From: Bacillota bacterium
GTDB lineage: Bacteria > Bacillota > Clostridia > Oscillospirales > Oscillospiraceae
Direction of reading: 5' to 3'
Length of the DNA: 13,789 bases
Assembly (NCBI GenBank): GCA_009781925.1
Contig: WQUU01000107.1
Coordinates: forward strand, 1 to 13,789
The position numbers were made by a program, and so were the translations under genes. Shown here piece after piece: positions 1 to 6,138 of this stretch (position 1 is its first letter; every line of letters starts with the position of its first letter). Under the pieces are notes generated by a model. The model was not told the origin of the DNA. It saw only the letters and a program-made list of their open reading frames with translations, and made no database searches.

Positions 1-1
1 T

Positions 2-472
2 CTGTCTCAGCGCATGGGGATCCGGAACGGCATCGCGAGTGACGCCGCGCCCCTGACGGAGATGGTCGCCGCGCTGCGGGGCTGCGGGGCGCCCGTCCAC
101 TGCCTGCGGGACATCACGCGCGGCGGCTTGGCCACTGTGCTGAACGAGGTCGCGGGCATTGCGGCGTCCGGCGCGGGGCTCCGCGCGGAACTCGAGGAGC
201 GCGCCCTCCCCGTTTCCGACGCCGTAAGCGGCCTGTGCCGGATTCTGGGCCTCGACCCGCTGACCATGGGCAACGAGGGAAAAATGCTCGTCGCCGTCCC
301 CGAATCTTGGGCTGGGAGGGCGCTGGAGCTCATACAAAAGAGCCGCTACGGCGAAAACGCGGCTGTGATCGGGCACTTTACAGAGGGTTCCGGCGTGACG
401 CTGCACACGGCGATCGGCGGCCTGCGGCAGGTGCCGCCGCTTTCGGGGGAAGGGCTGCCCAGGATTTGCTAA
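2..472 (+). CDS. hypE: HypE hydrogenase maturation factor, C-terminal part (5' end outside window)
   Basis: HypE works with HypF in the cytoplasm to build the cyanide ligands of [NiFe]-hydrogenases: the thiol of its last cysteine accepts a carbamoyl group, which is dehydrated with ATP to a thiocyanate and passed to the HypC-HypD iron. The visible 156 residues match the C-terminal half of the AIR-synthase/PurM-like fold. They include LRDITRGGLATVLNEVA (the conserved D-x-TRGG segment), LPVSDAV, a CRILGLDPL stretch and GNEGKMLVAVP. The protein ends in LPRIC, the family's invariant PR-[IV]-C tail with the reactive cysteine, so the 3' end is intact and probably functional. The frame is open to position 2 and reads LSQR before the first ATG at 14, so that ATG is internal, not a start. 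GC is very high, about 75% in the sampled stretch. The GNAT gene follows after 14 bases. Confidence 0.93.
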   Translation: MSQRMGIRNGIASDAAPLTEMVAALRGCGAPVHCLRDITRGGLATVLNEVAGIAASGAGLRAELEERALPVSDAVSGLCRILGLDPLTMGNEGKMLVAVPESWAGRALELIQKSRYGENAAVIGHFTEGSGVTLHTAIGGLRQVPPLSGEGLPRIC

Positions 473-486
473 GCCGGGGAAGAATA

Positions 487-981
487 ATGATAACTTTACG
501 ACAGGCCACTCAGGCCGATATTCCCACAATAAAACTTCTGTATCGGGATTTTATCGCCGTGATGAACCGCTTTGCCTCAGACGACAAAACCGACGAAAAT
601 GACCCGCAGATTCTGCTCTGGATTGAGACGGCGATGAGCGGAACAAACTCCGTCATTTTTCTCGCCGAAGACGGGGGATGTGTCGTCGGCTTCACCCGGT
701 TACAGCGGAAGGATCGATCGTCTGACAATGAACAGAGGAATGTACATTATGCGCATATCAGCGATTTGTATGTCGTTCCTGAAGTCAGGAAAAGGGGAAT
801 CGCGCGCCTTTTGATCACCGCCGCCATGGATTGGGCAAATGAACATGAACTCTCGGAGATCACTTTAAACGTCTATGAGGACAATGAGGCCGCTCGTGCA
901 TTGTATAAAGCCGCCGGATTTGGCGATGTCTGCCTCATATCCGGCAACCGGATCAGAATGAAATATGATCCGCAGAGATAG
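487..981 (+). CDS. GNAT family N-acetyltransferase
   Basis: This 164-residue protein is a GCN5-related N-acetyltransferase, transferring an acetyl group from acetyl-CoA to an unknown amine. It starts with the usual N-terminal strand (MITLRQATQADIPTIKLLY). It carries motif A at about residues 91-112 (ISDLYVVPEVRKRGIARLL), where R-K-R-G-I-A at 101-106 is the pyrophosphate-binding loop. Motif B follows as NVYEDNEAARALYKAAGF (128-145). The start at 487 was chosen because the family's first strand begins there and GGGGAAG (476-482) lies just upstream. An upstream in-frame ATG at 235 is hypE sequence read out of frame. The substrate cannot be told from sequence; ribosomal-protein (RimI-like) or small-molecule acetylation are both possible. 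GC is about 46% in three sampled 60-base lines, far below hypE and the ribosomal genes, which suggests a different history. Confidence 0.9.
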   Translation: MITLRQATQADIPTIKLLYRDFIAVMNRFASDDKTDENDPQILLWIETAMSGTNSVIFLAEDGGCVVGFTRLQRKDRSSDNEQRNVHYAHISDLYVVPEVRKRGIARLLITAAMDWANEHELSEITLNVYEDNEAARALYKAAGFGDVCLISGNRIRMKYDPQR

Positions 982-997
982 GCCATTTCAAAATATA

Positions 998-1040
998 AAA
1001 ACCGCAACCCCTGGCATCTTCTGCCAAAGGTTGCGGTTTT
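998..1040. terminator. Bidirectional intrinsic terminator between GNAT gene and rplQ
   Basis: A perfect 12-bp inverted repeat (998-1009 with 1029-1040, AAAACCGCAACC/GGTTGCGGTTTT) encloses a second 5-bp stem TGGCA/TGCCA (1012-1016 with 1022-1026) around a TCTTC loop. It sits in the 72-base gap between two convergent stop codons. On the minus strand the stem runs into TTTTTATATTTT, a good U-tract ending the ribosomal operon. On the plus strand the stem itself ends in TTTT, so it can also stop hypE-GNAT transcripts. Confidence 0.88.
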
Positions 1041-1053
1041 ATCCTGCCCTGAG

Positions 1054-1395
1054 TCACACCAGCTCGATGACCGCCATCTCGGCGGCGTCGCCCCGGCGGA
1101 AGCCGGTGCGGGTGATGCGGGTGTAACCGCCGGCGCGCTCGTCATACCGCTTCGAGACGTCGTCAAAGAGCTTCTTTGCCACATCCTCCCGCGTGATAAA
1201 GGACAGGGCCTGGCGGTAATTGGCGAGGCCGCCCTTCTTCCCCAGGGTGATCATTTTCTCGGTCAGGGGGCCGATCTCCTTGCAGCGGGTGACTGTGGTC
1301 TCAATGCGTCCAGTGTCCAGCAGATCGGTCACCTGCTGGCGGAGCATAGCCCTGCGCTGATCGCTGGTCTTGCCGAGTTTCCTTGTTCCAGGCAT
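1054..1395 (-). CDS. rplQ: 50S ribosomal protein L17
   Basis: L17 is a large-subunit protein bound to 23S rRNA near the exit-tunnel side. The 113-residue product begins MPGTRKLGKTSDQRRAMLRQ, the conserved L17 N-terminus, and ends with TGFRRGDAAEMAVIELV, the typical C-terminus; length is normal. An in-frame ATG 33 bases upstream (1428) is rejected, because the family begins at MPGTRKLG and AGGAGG (1403-1408) lies 7 bases before position 1395. It is the last gene of the operon, as is usual after rpoA. The gap to rpoA is unusually long (134 bases) and holds a GTAGGG double-hairpin element plus a further GC-rich hairpin just before the ribosome binding site, so its expression may be tuned separately from rpoA. 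The terminator at 998-1040 lies 14 bases past the stop. Confidence 0.97.
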   Translation of the reverse strand: MPGTRKLGKTSDQRRAMLRQQVTDLLDTGRIETTVTRCKEIGPLTEKMITLGKKGGLANYRQALSFITREDVAKKLFDDVSKRYDERAGGYTRITRTGFRRGDAAEMAVIELV

Positions 1396-1416
1396 TTCTC
1401 TTCCTCCTTGGACGGT

Positions 1417-1435
1417 GGGCGGCGTCAAGCCGCCC
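1417..1435 (-). promoter_or_regulatory. GC-rich hairpin just upstream of the rplQ ribosome binding site
   Basis: GGGCGGC (1417-1423) pairs perfectly with GCCGCCC (1429-1435) around a GTCAA loop. The stem ends 8 bases before the AGGAGG of rplQ on the transcript. The loop resembles that of the second hairpin of the neighbouring element (GTCAAT), so it may be a further module of the same repeat. A role in mRNA stability or in exposing the site is inference. Confidence 0.5.
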
Positions 1436-1442
1436 GCATATC

Positions 1443-1511
1443 GTAGGGACGCGATTCATTGCGTCCGCGGGCGTTCGGTTGTTTCGCGGGCGCCGTCAAT
1501 GGCGCCCCTAC
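1443..1511. repeat. GTAGGG double-hairpin element, copy 1 (rpoA/rplQ gap)
   Basis: A 69-base element with inverted ends GTAGGG (1443-1448) and CCCTAC (1506-1511). The first hairpin is GGACGC (1447-1452) with GCGTCC (1461-1466). The second is GGGCGCC (1488-1494) with GGCGCCC (1501-1507) around GTCAAT. The spacer is a GCGGGCG...CGCGGGCG stretch. It shares ends and architecture with the elements at 6038 and 10111 but has different stem sequences. It looks like a small non-autonomous repeat of the REP/MITE kind; the class name is inference. Confidence 0.75.
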
Positions 1512-1529
1512 AAAGGCCTATTTTGTGAA

Positions 1530-2480
1530 TTAGACGTTCTCGTCGCTGGCGAGAGACAGGCCCATCATCATGAGCTTGTGCTCCACTTCCTCCAGTGACT
1601 TCCGGCCCAGGTTGCGCACTTTGATCATCTCTTCCTGGGTCTTGCTGATGAGATCCTCCACCGTGTTGATGTTCGCGCGCTTGAGGCAATTGAAACTCCG
1701 CACGCTCAGATCCAGTTCCTCGATGGTCATCTCCAGCACTTTATCCCGCTGGGTCTCCACTTTCTCCACCACCATAGAGCGGCTGCCCACGGTGTCGGAG
1801 AGGTCGGTGAACAGCGTGAAGTGGTCAACGAGAATCTTCGCGCCCAGCGAGATGGCGTCCCGCGGCGTGATGGTGCGGTCTGTCCACACCTCGATGCTCA
1901 GCTTGTCAAAGTCCGTCTGGTTGCCCACACGGGTGTTCTCCACGGTGTAGTTGACCTTCAGCACGGGGGTGTAGATGGAGTCCACCGGGATCGTGCCGAT
2001 GATTGACTGCAGCGCCTTGTTCTTCTCCGCCGTGACATAGCCGCGGCCGTGGCTGAAGCAGAGCTCCATGGAGAGGGAGGCGTCGTGGCTGAGTGTCGCG
2101 ATGTGCAACTCCGGATTCAGGATCTCGATCTCGGCGTCGGCCTTGATATCCCCCGCCGTGATCTCCCGTTCGCCGGAGCACTCGATATAGACGGTCTTGG
2201 GGCCCTGGCTATAGAGCTTCGCGATGATCCCCTTGACATTCAGGACGATCTCCGTGACATCCTCTTTGACGCCCGGAATGGTTGAAAACTCGTGCTGTAT
2301 GCCCGCGATCTTGATAGATGTCACGGCCGTCCCCGGCAGCGAGGAGAGCAGAACCCGCCTGAGGGAGTTTCCCAAGGTCGTGCCGTAACCGCGCTCCAGC
2401 GGCTCTACAACATACTTGCCGTAGGCCTCGTCGCCGGGTGTCTCAATACACTCGATGCGCGGCTTTTCTATTTCAATCAT
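1530..2480 (-). CDS. rpoA: DNA-directed RNA polymerase alpha subunit
   Basis: RpoA dimerises to nucleate RNA polymerase assembly, and its C-terminal domain contacts UP elements and activators. The 316-residue protein has the complete two-domain layout. The N-terminal domain (about 1-230) includes GNSLRRVLLSSLPG (37-50) and the HGRGYVTAEKN segment (144-154). A short linker follows, then the C-terminal domain (about 250-310) with RSFNCLKRANINTVEDL from R261 and VRNLGRKSLEEV around N290-K294, the DNA-contacting helix-hairpin-helix residues. The start at 2480 (MIEIEKPRIE) fits the family; an ATG 39 bases upstream would add sequence that does not resemble it. AAGGAGGGG (about 2492-2500) lies roughly 11 bases upstream. 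The 79-base gap after rpsD contains a 16-base palindrome. Confidence 0.98.
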   Translation of the reverse strand: MIEIEKPRIECIETPGDEAYGKYVVEPLERGYGTTLGNSLRRVLLSSLPGTAVTSIKIAGIQHEFSTIPGVKEDVTEIVLNVKGIIAKLYSQGPKTVYIECSGEREITAGDIKADAEIEILNPELHIATLSHDASLSMELCFSHGRGYVTAEKNKALQSIIGTIPVDSIYTPVLKVNYTVENTRVGNQTDFDKLSIEVWTDRTITPRDAISLGAKILVDHFTLFTDLSDTVGSRSMVVEKVETQRDKVLEMTIEELDLSVRSFNCLKRANINTVEDLISKTQEEMIKVRNLGRKSLEEVEHKLMMMGLSLASDENV

Positions 2481-2507
2481 AGTATAAAATACCCCTCCTT
2501 CAAAGTT

Positions 2508-2523
2508 GGGCGTGGCCACGCCC
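2508..2523 (-). promoter_or_regulatory. Palindromic hairpin in the rpsD-rpoA gap
   Basis: GGGCGTGG (2508-2515) is directly followed by its reverse complement CCACGCCC (2516-2523), a perfect 16-base palindrome that as RNA would form a 6-bp stem with a GGCC loop. It lies about 8 bases upstream of the rpoA ribosome binding site. There is no U-tract, so it is not a standard terminator. It could be an mRNA-stability or translation-control hairpin; chance cannot be excluded. Confidence 0.4.
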
Positions 2524-2559
2524 CAAAATTCAGCTTACCAATTGTGAGGGTCTGTTTTG

Positions 2560-3186
2560 TTACTTGGAATACAGCTCGACAATCAGGTGTTCTTCGATCG
2601 GCAGGTCAATGTCCTCTTTCGCGGGGGATCCGACGACTCTGGCCACCATGTTCGCGGCGTCGTAGTCCAGCCACTTCGGGGGCTTGCGGAACGTGTTGGC
2701 TTCCACGTTGCCCTTGATCTTCTCCAGGCCACGGCTCCTCTCCTTGACGGCGATGACCATGCCGGGCTTCAGCAAAAAGCTCGGGATATTGACCTTTCTG
2801 CCGTTGACCGTAAAATGCCCGTGCCCCACAAGCTGGCGGGCCTCCGCCCTGCTCATGGCAAAGCCCAGCCGGTAGACGGTATTATCCAGTCTGCTCTCCA
2901 GGATGGAGAGCAAATTTTCGCCCGTCACGCCGGGGCGTCTGGCGGCAAGCTCAAAGTAGCCCTTGAACTGGCTCTCCAGGAGGCCGTAGTAGCGCTTGGC
3001 CTTCTGTTTCTCGCGCAGCTGCAGACCGTATTCGGAGGTCTTGCTGCGGCCCTGGCCGTGTTGGCCGGGGGGGTACGTGCGGTTTGTGACGCCGCATTTC
3101 TCGGTATAGCAGCGGTCGCCCTTTAAAAAGAGCTTCTGTCCCTCTCTGCGGCAGAGACGGCAGACCGCATCAGTGTATCTGGCCAT
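2560..3186 (-). CDS. rpsD: 30S ribosomal protein S4, zinc-binding form
   Basis: S4 is a primary 16S rRNA-binding protein that starts 30S assembly. The 208-residue product begins MARYTDAVCRLCRREG and has the four-cysteine zinc knuckle C9-x2-C12...C26-x4-C31, so this is the zinc (C+) form. The S4 RNA-binding domain lies at about 98-160 (RLDNTVYRLGFAMSRAEARQ, then GHFTVNGRKVNIPSF). AGGAGG (3196-3201) lies 9 bases upstream of the ATG. It sits 18 bases after rpsK and before rpoA, the clostridial arrangement; in Bacillus subtilis rpsD is elsewhere on the chromosome. In other bacteria S4 represses translation of its own operon; no conserved leader for that was recognised here. Confidence 0.98.
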   Translation of the reverse strand: MARYTDAVCRLCRREGQKLFLKGDRCYTEKCGVTNRTYPPGQHGQGRSKTSEYGLQLREKQKAKRYYGLLESQFKGYFELAARRPGVTGENLLSILESRLDNTVYRLGFAMSRAEARQLVGHGHFTVNGRKVNIPSFLLKPGMVIAVKERSRGLEKIKGNVEANTFRKPPKWLDYDAANMVARVVGSPAKEDIDLPIEEHLIVELYSK

Positions 3187-3204
3187 ATGCTGTTTCCTCC
3201 TTAC

Positions 3205-3600
3205 TTACACGCGGCGGCGCTTGGGCGGACGGCAGCCGTTGTGTGGGATGGGGGTCACGTCTTTGATCATGGTGACCTCCAGGCCCGCCGTTTGCAGAGC
3301 GCGGATGGCGGCCTCACGCCCCGAGCCGGGCCCTTTGACAAAGACTTCCACCGTCTTGAGTCCGTGCTCCATGGCGGCTCTGGCCGCGCTCTCCGCCGCG
3401 GTCTGCGCCGCGAAGGGCGTGGACTTCCTGCTGCCGCGGAACCCCATGCCGCCGGCGGAGGCCCAGCTGATCGCGTTGCCGCCGGGATCCGTGATCGTGA
3501 CCATGGTGTTGTTGAAGGAAGAGCTGATATGCACGGCTCCTTTTTCGATGTTCTTGCGCTCTCTGCGGCGCGTACGGACTTTCTTTTTCGGTGCTGCCAT
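3205..3600 (-). CDS. rpsK: 30S ribosomal protein S11
   Basis: S11 binds 16S rRNA on the 30S platform, next to the mRNA exit. The 131-residue protein has the expected basic N-terminus (MAAPKKKVRTRRRERKNIEK), then GAVHISSSFNNTMVTITD, and the diagnostic C-terminal run IKDVTPIPHNGCRPPKRRRV. Length is normal and there is no extension. A purine-rich site AAGGGGGG (about 3611-3618), which includes the end of rpsM, serves as ribosome binding site 16 bases or less upstream. It lies between rpsM and rpsD with short gaps (16 and 18 bases), so co-translation with both is likely. Confidence 0.98.
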   Translation of the reverse strand: MAAPKKKVRTRRRERKNIEKGAVHISSSFNNTMVTITDPGGNAISWASAGGMGFRGSRKSTPFAAQTAAESAARAAMEHGLKTVEVFVKGPGSGREAAIRALQTAGLEVTMIKDVTPIPHNGCRPPKRRRV

Positions 3601-3616
3601 GATTCAGTTTCCCCCC

Positions 3617-3985
3617 TTACTTTTTCTTATTGGCGATGGTGCGCTTCGGACCCTTGCGGGTGCGGGCGTTGGTCTTACTGCGCTGGCCGCGCACGGGCAG
3701 GCCCCGGCGGTGCCTTAGCCCCCGGTAGCTGCCGATCTCGGTCAGGCGCTTGATGTCCAGCGCCACGCTGCGGCGCAGATCGCCCTCCACCGTATAGTTG
3801 TGGTCGATCACCTCGCGGAGCTTGGACTCCTCCTCGTCCGTGAGATCCTTCACGCGGGTATCGGGATTGATGCCGCATTTTTGCAAAATTTTGTTCGCGC
3901 TCGTCCTGCCGATGCCGTAGACATAGGTCAGGCCGATCTCGATCCTCTTGTCCTTGGGCAGGTCAACGCCGGCGATACGTGCCAT
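3617..3985 (-). CDS. rpsM: 30S ribosomal protein S13
   Basis: S13 sits in the head of the 30S subunit, contacts the P-site tRNA and forms bridges to the 50S. The 122-residue product starts MARIAGVDLPKDKRIEIGLT, has the helix-hairpin-helix segment YGIGRTSANKIL, then IGSYRGLRHRRGLPVRGQRS (the family signature), and a lysine-rich tail ending in NKKK that reaches the decoding centre in known structures. The ribosome binding site is only moderate (AAAGGA at 3999-4004, 13 bases from the ATG). A 39-base gap separates it from rpmJ. Confidence 0.98.
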   Translation of the reverse strand: MARIAGVDLPKDKRIEIGLTYVYGIGRTSANKILQKCGINPDTRVKDLTDEEESKLREVIDHNYTVEGDLRRSVALDIKRLTEIGSYRGLRHRRGLPVRGQRSKTNARTRKGPKRTIANKKK

Positions 3986-4024
3986 ACTTGATAACCAGTC
4001 CTTTCTAAAATAACGCGCGTCGAA

Positions 4025-4138
4025 TCAGCCTTGACGCTGTTTGTGCTTGGGATTCTCGCAAATTACCATAACTCTGCCCTTGCGCTTGATGATCTTACAC
4101 TTCTCGCACATGGGCTTGACAGACGGTCTGACTTTCAT
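4025..4138 (-). CDS. rpmJ: 50S ribosomal protein L36, zinc-binding form
   Basis: This 37-residue protein is the smallest of the large subunit. It reads MKVRPSVKPMCEKCKIIKRK, then GRVMVICENPKHKQRQG. C11, C14, C27 and H32 form the zinc site of the C+ form of L36, so zinc-ribbon folding is expected. AGGAGG (4147-4152) lies 8 bases upstream and overlaps the stop codon of infA, which ends 12 bases before the start, so the two are probably coupled. The order infA-rpmJ-rpsM-rpsK is conserved in Firmicutes. Confidence 0.97.
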   Translation of the reverse strand: MKVRPSVKPMCEKCKIIKRKGRVMVICENPKHKQRQG

Positions 4139-4150
4139 AATGTTAACCTC

Positions 4151-4369
4151 CTATTTGCTCCGCCAGGTGATACGCCCCCTGCTGAGGTCGTATGGAGACA
4201 TCTGCACCGTGACCTTGTCACCGGGGAGTATCCTGATAAAATTCATCCGGAGCTTGCCCGAAATATGGGCAAGAATCGTATGCCCGCCCCCGATGTCCAC
4301 CTGGAACATGGTGTTGGGCAGAGACTCAAGTACCGTACCTTCGAGCTCTATGACATCGTCTTTCGCCAA
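4151..4369 (-). CDS. infA: Translation initiation factor IF-1 (TTG start)
   Basis: IF-1 binds the A site of the 30S subunit during initiation, with IF-2 and IF-3. The product is 72 residues, the standard length, reading (M)AKDDVIELEGTVLESLPNTM, with the OB-fold core FQVDIGGGHTILAHISGKLR and C-terminus DLSRGRITWRSK. The start codon is TTG at 4367-4369: the family's AKDDVIE begins immediately after it, AGGAGG (4378-4383) lies 8 bases upstream, and no suitable ATG exists. An ATG at 4459 in the same frame would add 30 residues unlike IF-1 and antiparallel in register with the KOW gene. The stop of the KOW gene ends one base before this start, so initiation at the weak TTG is probably helped by coupling. 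Confidence 0.96.
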   Translation of the reverse strand: MAKDDVIELEGTVLESLPNTMFQVDIGGGHTILAHISGKLRMNFIRILPGDKVTVQMSPYDLSRGRITWRSK

Positions 4370-4370
4370 T

Positions 4371-4634
4371 TTATCTCCCTCCTCGGCGCTCAAATGCCCT
4401 CCCCGCCCGAAAAGCGGCAAGGGATTCTCGAATTTCACGATCCGTGACCGGGGACGCACTTTGTCCCGCGCAGGCGAGATGCTTTACTTTCTTACGCTTT
4501 GGACTGTGGAGCTGCCTGCGCTTTCCGTCCACAAGAAAAGCGTATTCCCCTTCCGTGCGCAAGACGTGGTACAGGCGGCCCTTGTCGTGTCCGGCCAGAG
4601 AGCGCACAATGTGCGGCGGTAAACCCGGCTGCAT
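4371..4634 (-). CDS. KOW-domain RNA-binding protein (L14e/COG2163-like, YbzG position)
   Basis: An 87-residue basic protein with an N-terminal KOW motif: SLAGHDKGRLYHVLRTEGEY (residues 12-31), then AFLVDGKRRQLHSPKRKKVKHL, the typical pattern of the small Firmicutes proteins resembling archaeal/eukaryotic L14e. The C-terminal part (about 54-87, ending in RAFERRGGR) is variable and arginine-rich. The position between map and infA is the same as ybzG in Bacillus subtilis. RNA or ribosome binding is inferred from the domain; no function is established as far as I know. GGAGG (4642-4646) lies 7 bases upstream of the ATG, which is 2 bases after the map stop. Downstream, the infA ribosome binding site lies inside this coding sequence. 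Confidence 0.85.
   Translation of the reverse strand: MQPGLPPHIVRSLAGHDKGRLYHVLRTEGEYAFLVDGKRRQLHSPKRKKVKHLACAGQSASPVTDREIRESLAAFRAGRAFERRGGR
4378..4383 (-). promoter_or_regulatory. Ribosome binding site supporting the infA TTG start
   Basis: AGGAGG on the minus strand lies inside the 3' end of the KOW gene and 8 bases from the TTG at 4369. With the homology of the following residues to IF-1 it fixes this start. Confidence 0.85.
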
Positions 4635-4636
4635 CG

Positions 4637-5389
4637 CTAAACCTCCGGAACCGTCAAAATCTCCGGTTCCCCGTCCGTGATGAGAATGGTATTCTCATAA
4701 TATGCGGAGTTGCTGCCGTCCACGGTGACAGCCGTCCAGTTGTTGCCCAGAACGCGGATCGCCGGCCCGCCGGCGTTGATCATGGGCTCGACGGCCAAAG
4801 TCATGCCCGGCGCCAGCCGGGGGCCGTGGCCCGGATCACCGAAATTCGGCACCTCCGGATCCTCATGCAGATCCGCCCCAACCCCGTGGCCGATATAGGC
4901 CCGCACCACGCCGTAGCCGTTTTGCTCGGCGTAGACTTGAATGGCATGGGAGATATCGCTGACTCGGAAGCCCTTTTTGGCATAACGCAGCCCCTCATAG
5001 AAGCACTGCCGCGTCACCGCGATGAGCTTTTGGGCCTCCGCCGAAACCGCCCCGCAGGGGACGGTGACACCGCAGTCCCCGTGAAACCCCCCGAGCTTCG
5101 CGCCCAAGTCCAAGCTGACGATGTCTCCCTCCCGGAGCTTGCGTTTGCCGGGGATGCCATGGGTGACTTCGTCGTTCACCGAGATGCACATACTGGCCGG
5201 AAAACCGTTGTAGTGCAGAAAGGACGGGGTGCCTCCGCGGTTCTTGATGAACTTGAAAACCTCCCGGTCGATCTCGAGGGTTGTTGCGCCGGGCCTCACC
5301 ATCTCCCGCGCGAGGGCGCGGGCTGCCGCGGTAAGTTTTCCGGCCCGGCGCATAAGTTCGACTTCCCGAGGGGATTTGACGCGGATCAT
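4637..5389 (-). CDS. map: Type I methionine aminopeptidase
   Basis: This cytoplasmic metallo-enzyme removes the initiator methionine from new proteins after deformylation. The 250-residue protein has the pita-bread fold residues in order: H77 (in VTHGIPG), metal ligands D94 (SLDLGAK) and D105 (HGDCGVT), H168 (YIGHGVG), H175, E201 (VEPMI) and E232 (YENTILIT). It lacks an N-terminal SH3-binding or zinc-finger extension, so it is the short type Ia form. The ATG at 5389 overlaps the adk stop by one base (TAATG), implying translational coupling. The adk-map-KOW-infA order is standard for Firmicutes. Chemically it acts on the ribosomal proteins made from the same transcript. Confidence 0.98.
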   Translation of the reverse strand: MIRVKSPREVELMRRAGKLTAAARALAREMVRPGATTLEIDREVFKFIKNRGGTPSFLHYNGFPASMCISVNDEVTHGIPGKRKLREGDIVSLDLGAKLGGFHGDCGVTVPCGAVSAEAQKLIAVTRQCFYEGLRYAKKGFRVSDISHAIQVYAEQNGYGVVRAYIGHGVGADLHEDPEVPNFGDPGHGPRLAPGMTLAVEPMINAGGPAIRVLGNNWTAVTVDGSNSAYYENTILITDGEPEILTVPEV

Positions 5390-6021
5390 TATAACCCTAA
5401 TGTCTCCCGAACCATGCGGGAGGTGTCCTCCAGGCGCTCCTGGCTTTGGACAGTTCTAAGCTTGCCGGAGGCGGCGTAGTGCGCTTTTAACGGCTCCGTC
5501 TCCGCGTGGTAAACCCGCAGGCGCTCGCGCACCGTCTCGGGGCTGTCGTCCCTGCGGATGATGAGTTCTCCTCCGCAGGAGTCGCAGCGCCCCTCTTTTT
5601 GGGGCGGATTGGAGATAAGGTGATAGCTCGCGCCGCAGTCTTTGCAGATTCTGCGCCCGCAAAGGCGCTCAACGATGGTCTCGTCCGGGATTTCGAGGTT
5701 CAATACGACATCCACATCCACGCCCATTCGCTCCATAGCCTCCGCCTGGGCGAGGGTTCTGGGCACACCGTCCAGGATGTAGCCTTTTTGGCAGTCCGGC
5801 TCGGCGAGCCGCTCCTGAATAATGCCGATGATTACGTCGTCCGGCACCAGGCGCCCGCTGTCCACATAGGCCTTGGCCTCTTTGCCCACGGCCGTGCCTT
5901 TTTTCATGGCGGCGCGCAGGATCTCACCGGTGGAGATGGTCGGGACGCCCAGCCGTTTGCTGAGAAACTCCGCCTGGGTTCCCTTCCCCGCGCCGGGTGC
6001 TCCGAAGAGAATCAGTTTCAT
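5389..6021 (-). CDS. adk: Adenylate kinase, zinc-containing LID form
   Basis: Adk interconverts ATP + AMP and 2 ADP in the cytoplasm. The 210-residue protein has the P-loop GAPGAGKGTQ (7-16), the AMP-binding STGEILR segment (30-36), DGVPRT (84-89) and a long LID domain with a four-cysteine zinc site C126-x2-C129...C146-x2-C149, as in Gram-positive enzymes. DGVPRT has Val where the common form is DGFPRT, and STGEILR has Glu where Asp is common; both are mild. The start at 6021 (MKLILFGAPG) follows AGGAGG (6032-6037) by 10 bases; an in-frame ATG at 6111 lies inside the repeat element and is rejected. The 117-base gap to secY is mostly that element. Confidence 0.98.
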   Translation of the reverse strand: MKLILFGAPGAGKGTQAEFLSKRLGVPTISTGEILRAAMKKGTAVGKEAKAYVDSGRLVPDDVIIGIIQERLAEPDCQKGYILDGVPRTLAQAEAMERMGVDVDVVLNLEIPDETIVERLCGRRICKDCGASYHLISNPPQKEGRCDSCGGELIIRRDDSPETVRERLRVYHAETEPLKAHYAASGKLRTVQSQERLEDTSRMVRETLGL

Positions 6022-6037
6022 AGAGAACACACCTCCT

Positions 6038-6116
6038 GTAGGGCCGGGGTTCCATCCCCGGCCGAACGAACACGTTTTCCCTTGGCCGACGGTGTGGCAT
6101 GGAAACCGCACCCTAC
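6038..6116. repeat. GTAGGG double-hairpin element, copy 2 (secY/adk gap)
   Basis: A 79-base element with ends GTAGGG (6038-6043) and CCCTAC (6111-6116). The first hairpin is perfect: GGCCGGGG (6042-6049) with CCCCGGCC (6056-6063), loop TTCCAT. The second is GGTGTGG (6091-6097) with CCGCACC (6106-6112) with one G-U-type pair; its loop contains ATGGAA, the exact reverse complement of TTCCAT in the first loop. The left end abuts the AGGAGG of adk. It is absent from this gap in textbook Firmicutes operons, which suggests insertion. Confidence 0.78.
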
Positions 6117-6138
6117 AAATTCGCCGAACAAATCCGCC

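Noticed and set aside
235..486. Upstream extension of the GNAT gene to an ATG at 235
   Set aside because: The added residues are hypE read in another frame; the acetyltransferase fold begins at 487 with a ribosome binding site in front.
2481..2486. TATACT as a -10 promoter box for rpoA
   Set aside because: It lies directly against the rpoA ATG, so transcripts would start inside the gene, and no matching -35 was seen.
6022..6111. N-terminal extension of adenylate kinase from an ATG at 6111
   Set aside because: It would translate the repeat element; the kinase P-loop starts right after the ATG at 6021, which has its own AGGAGG.
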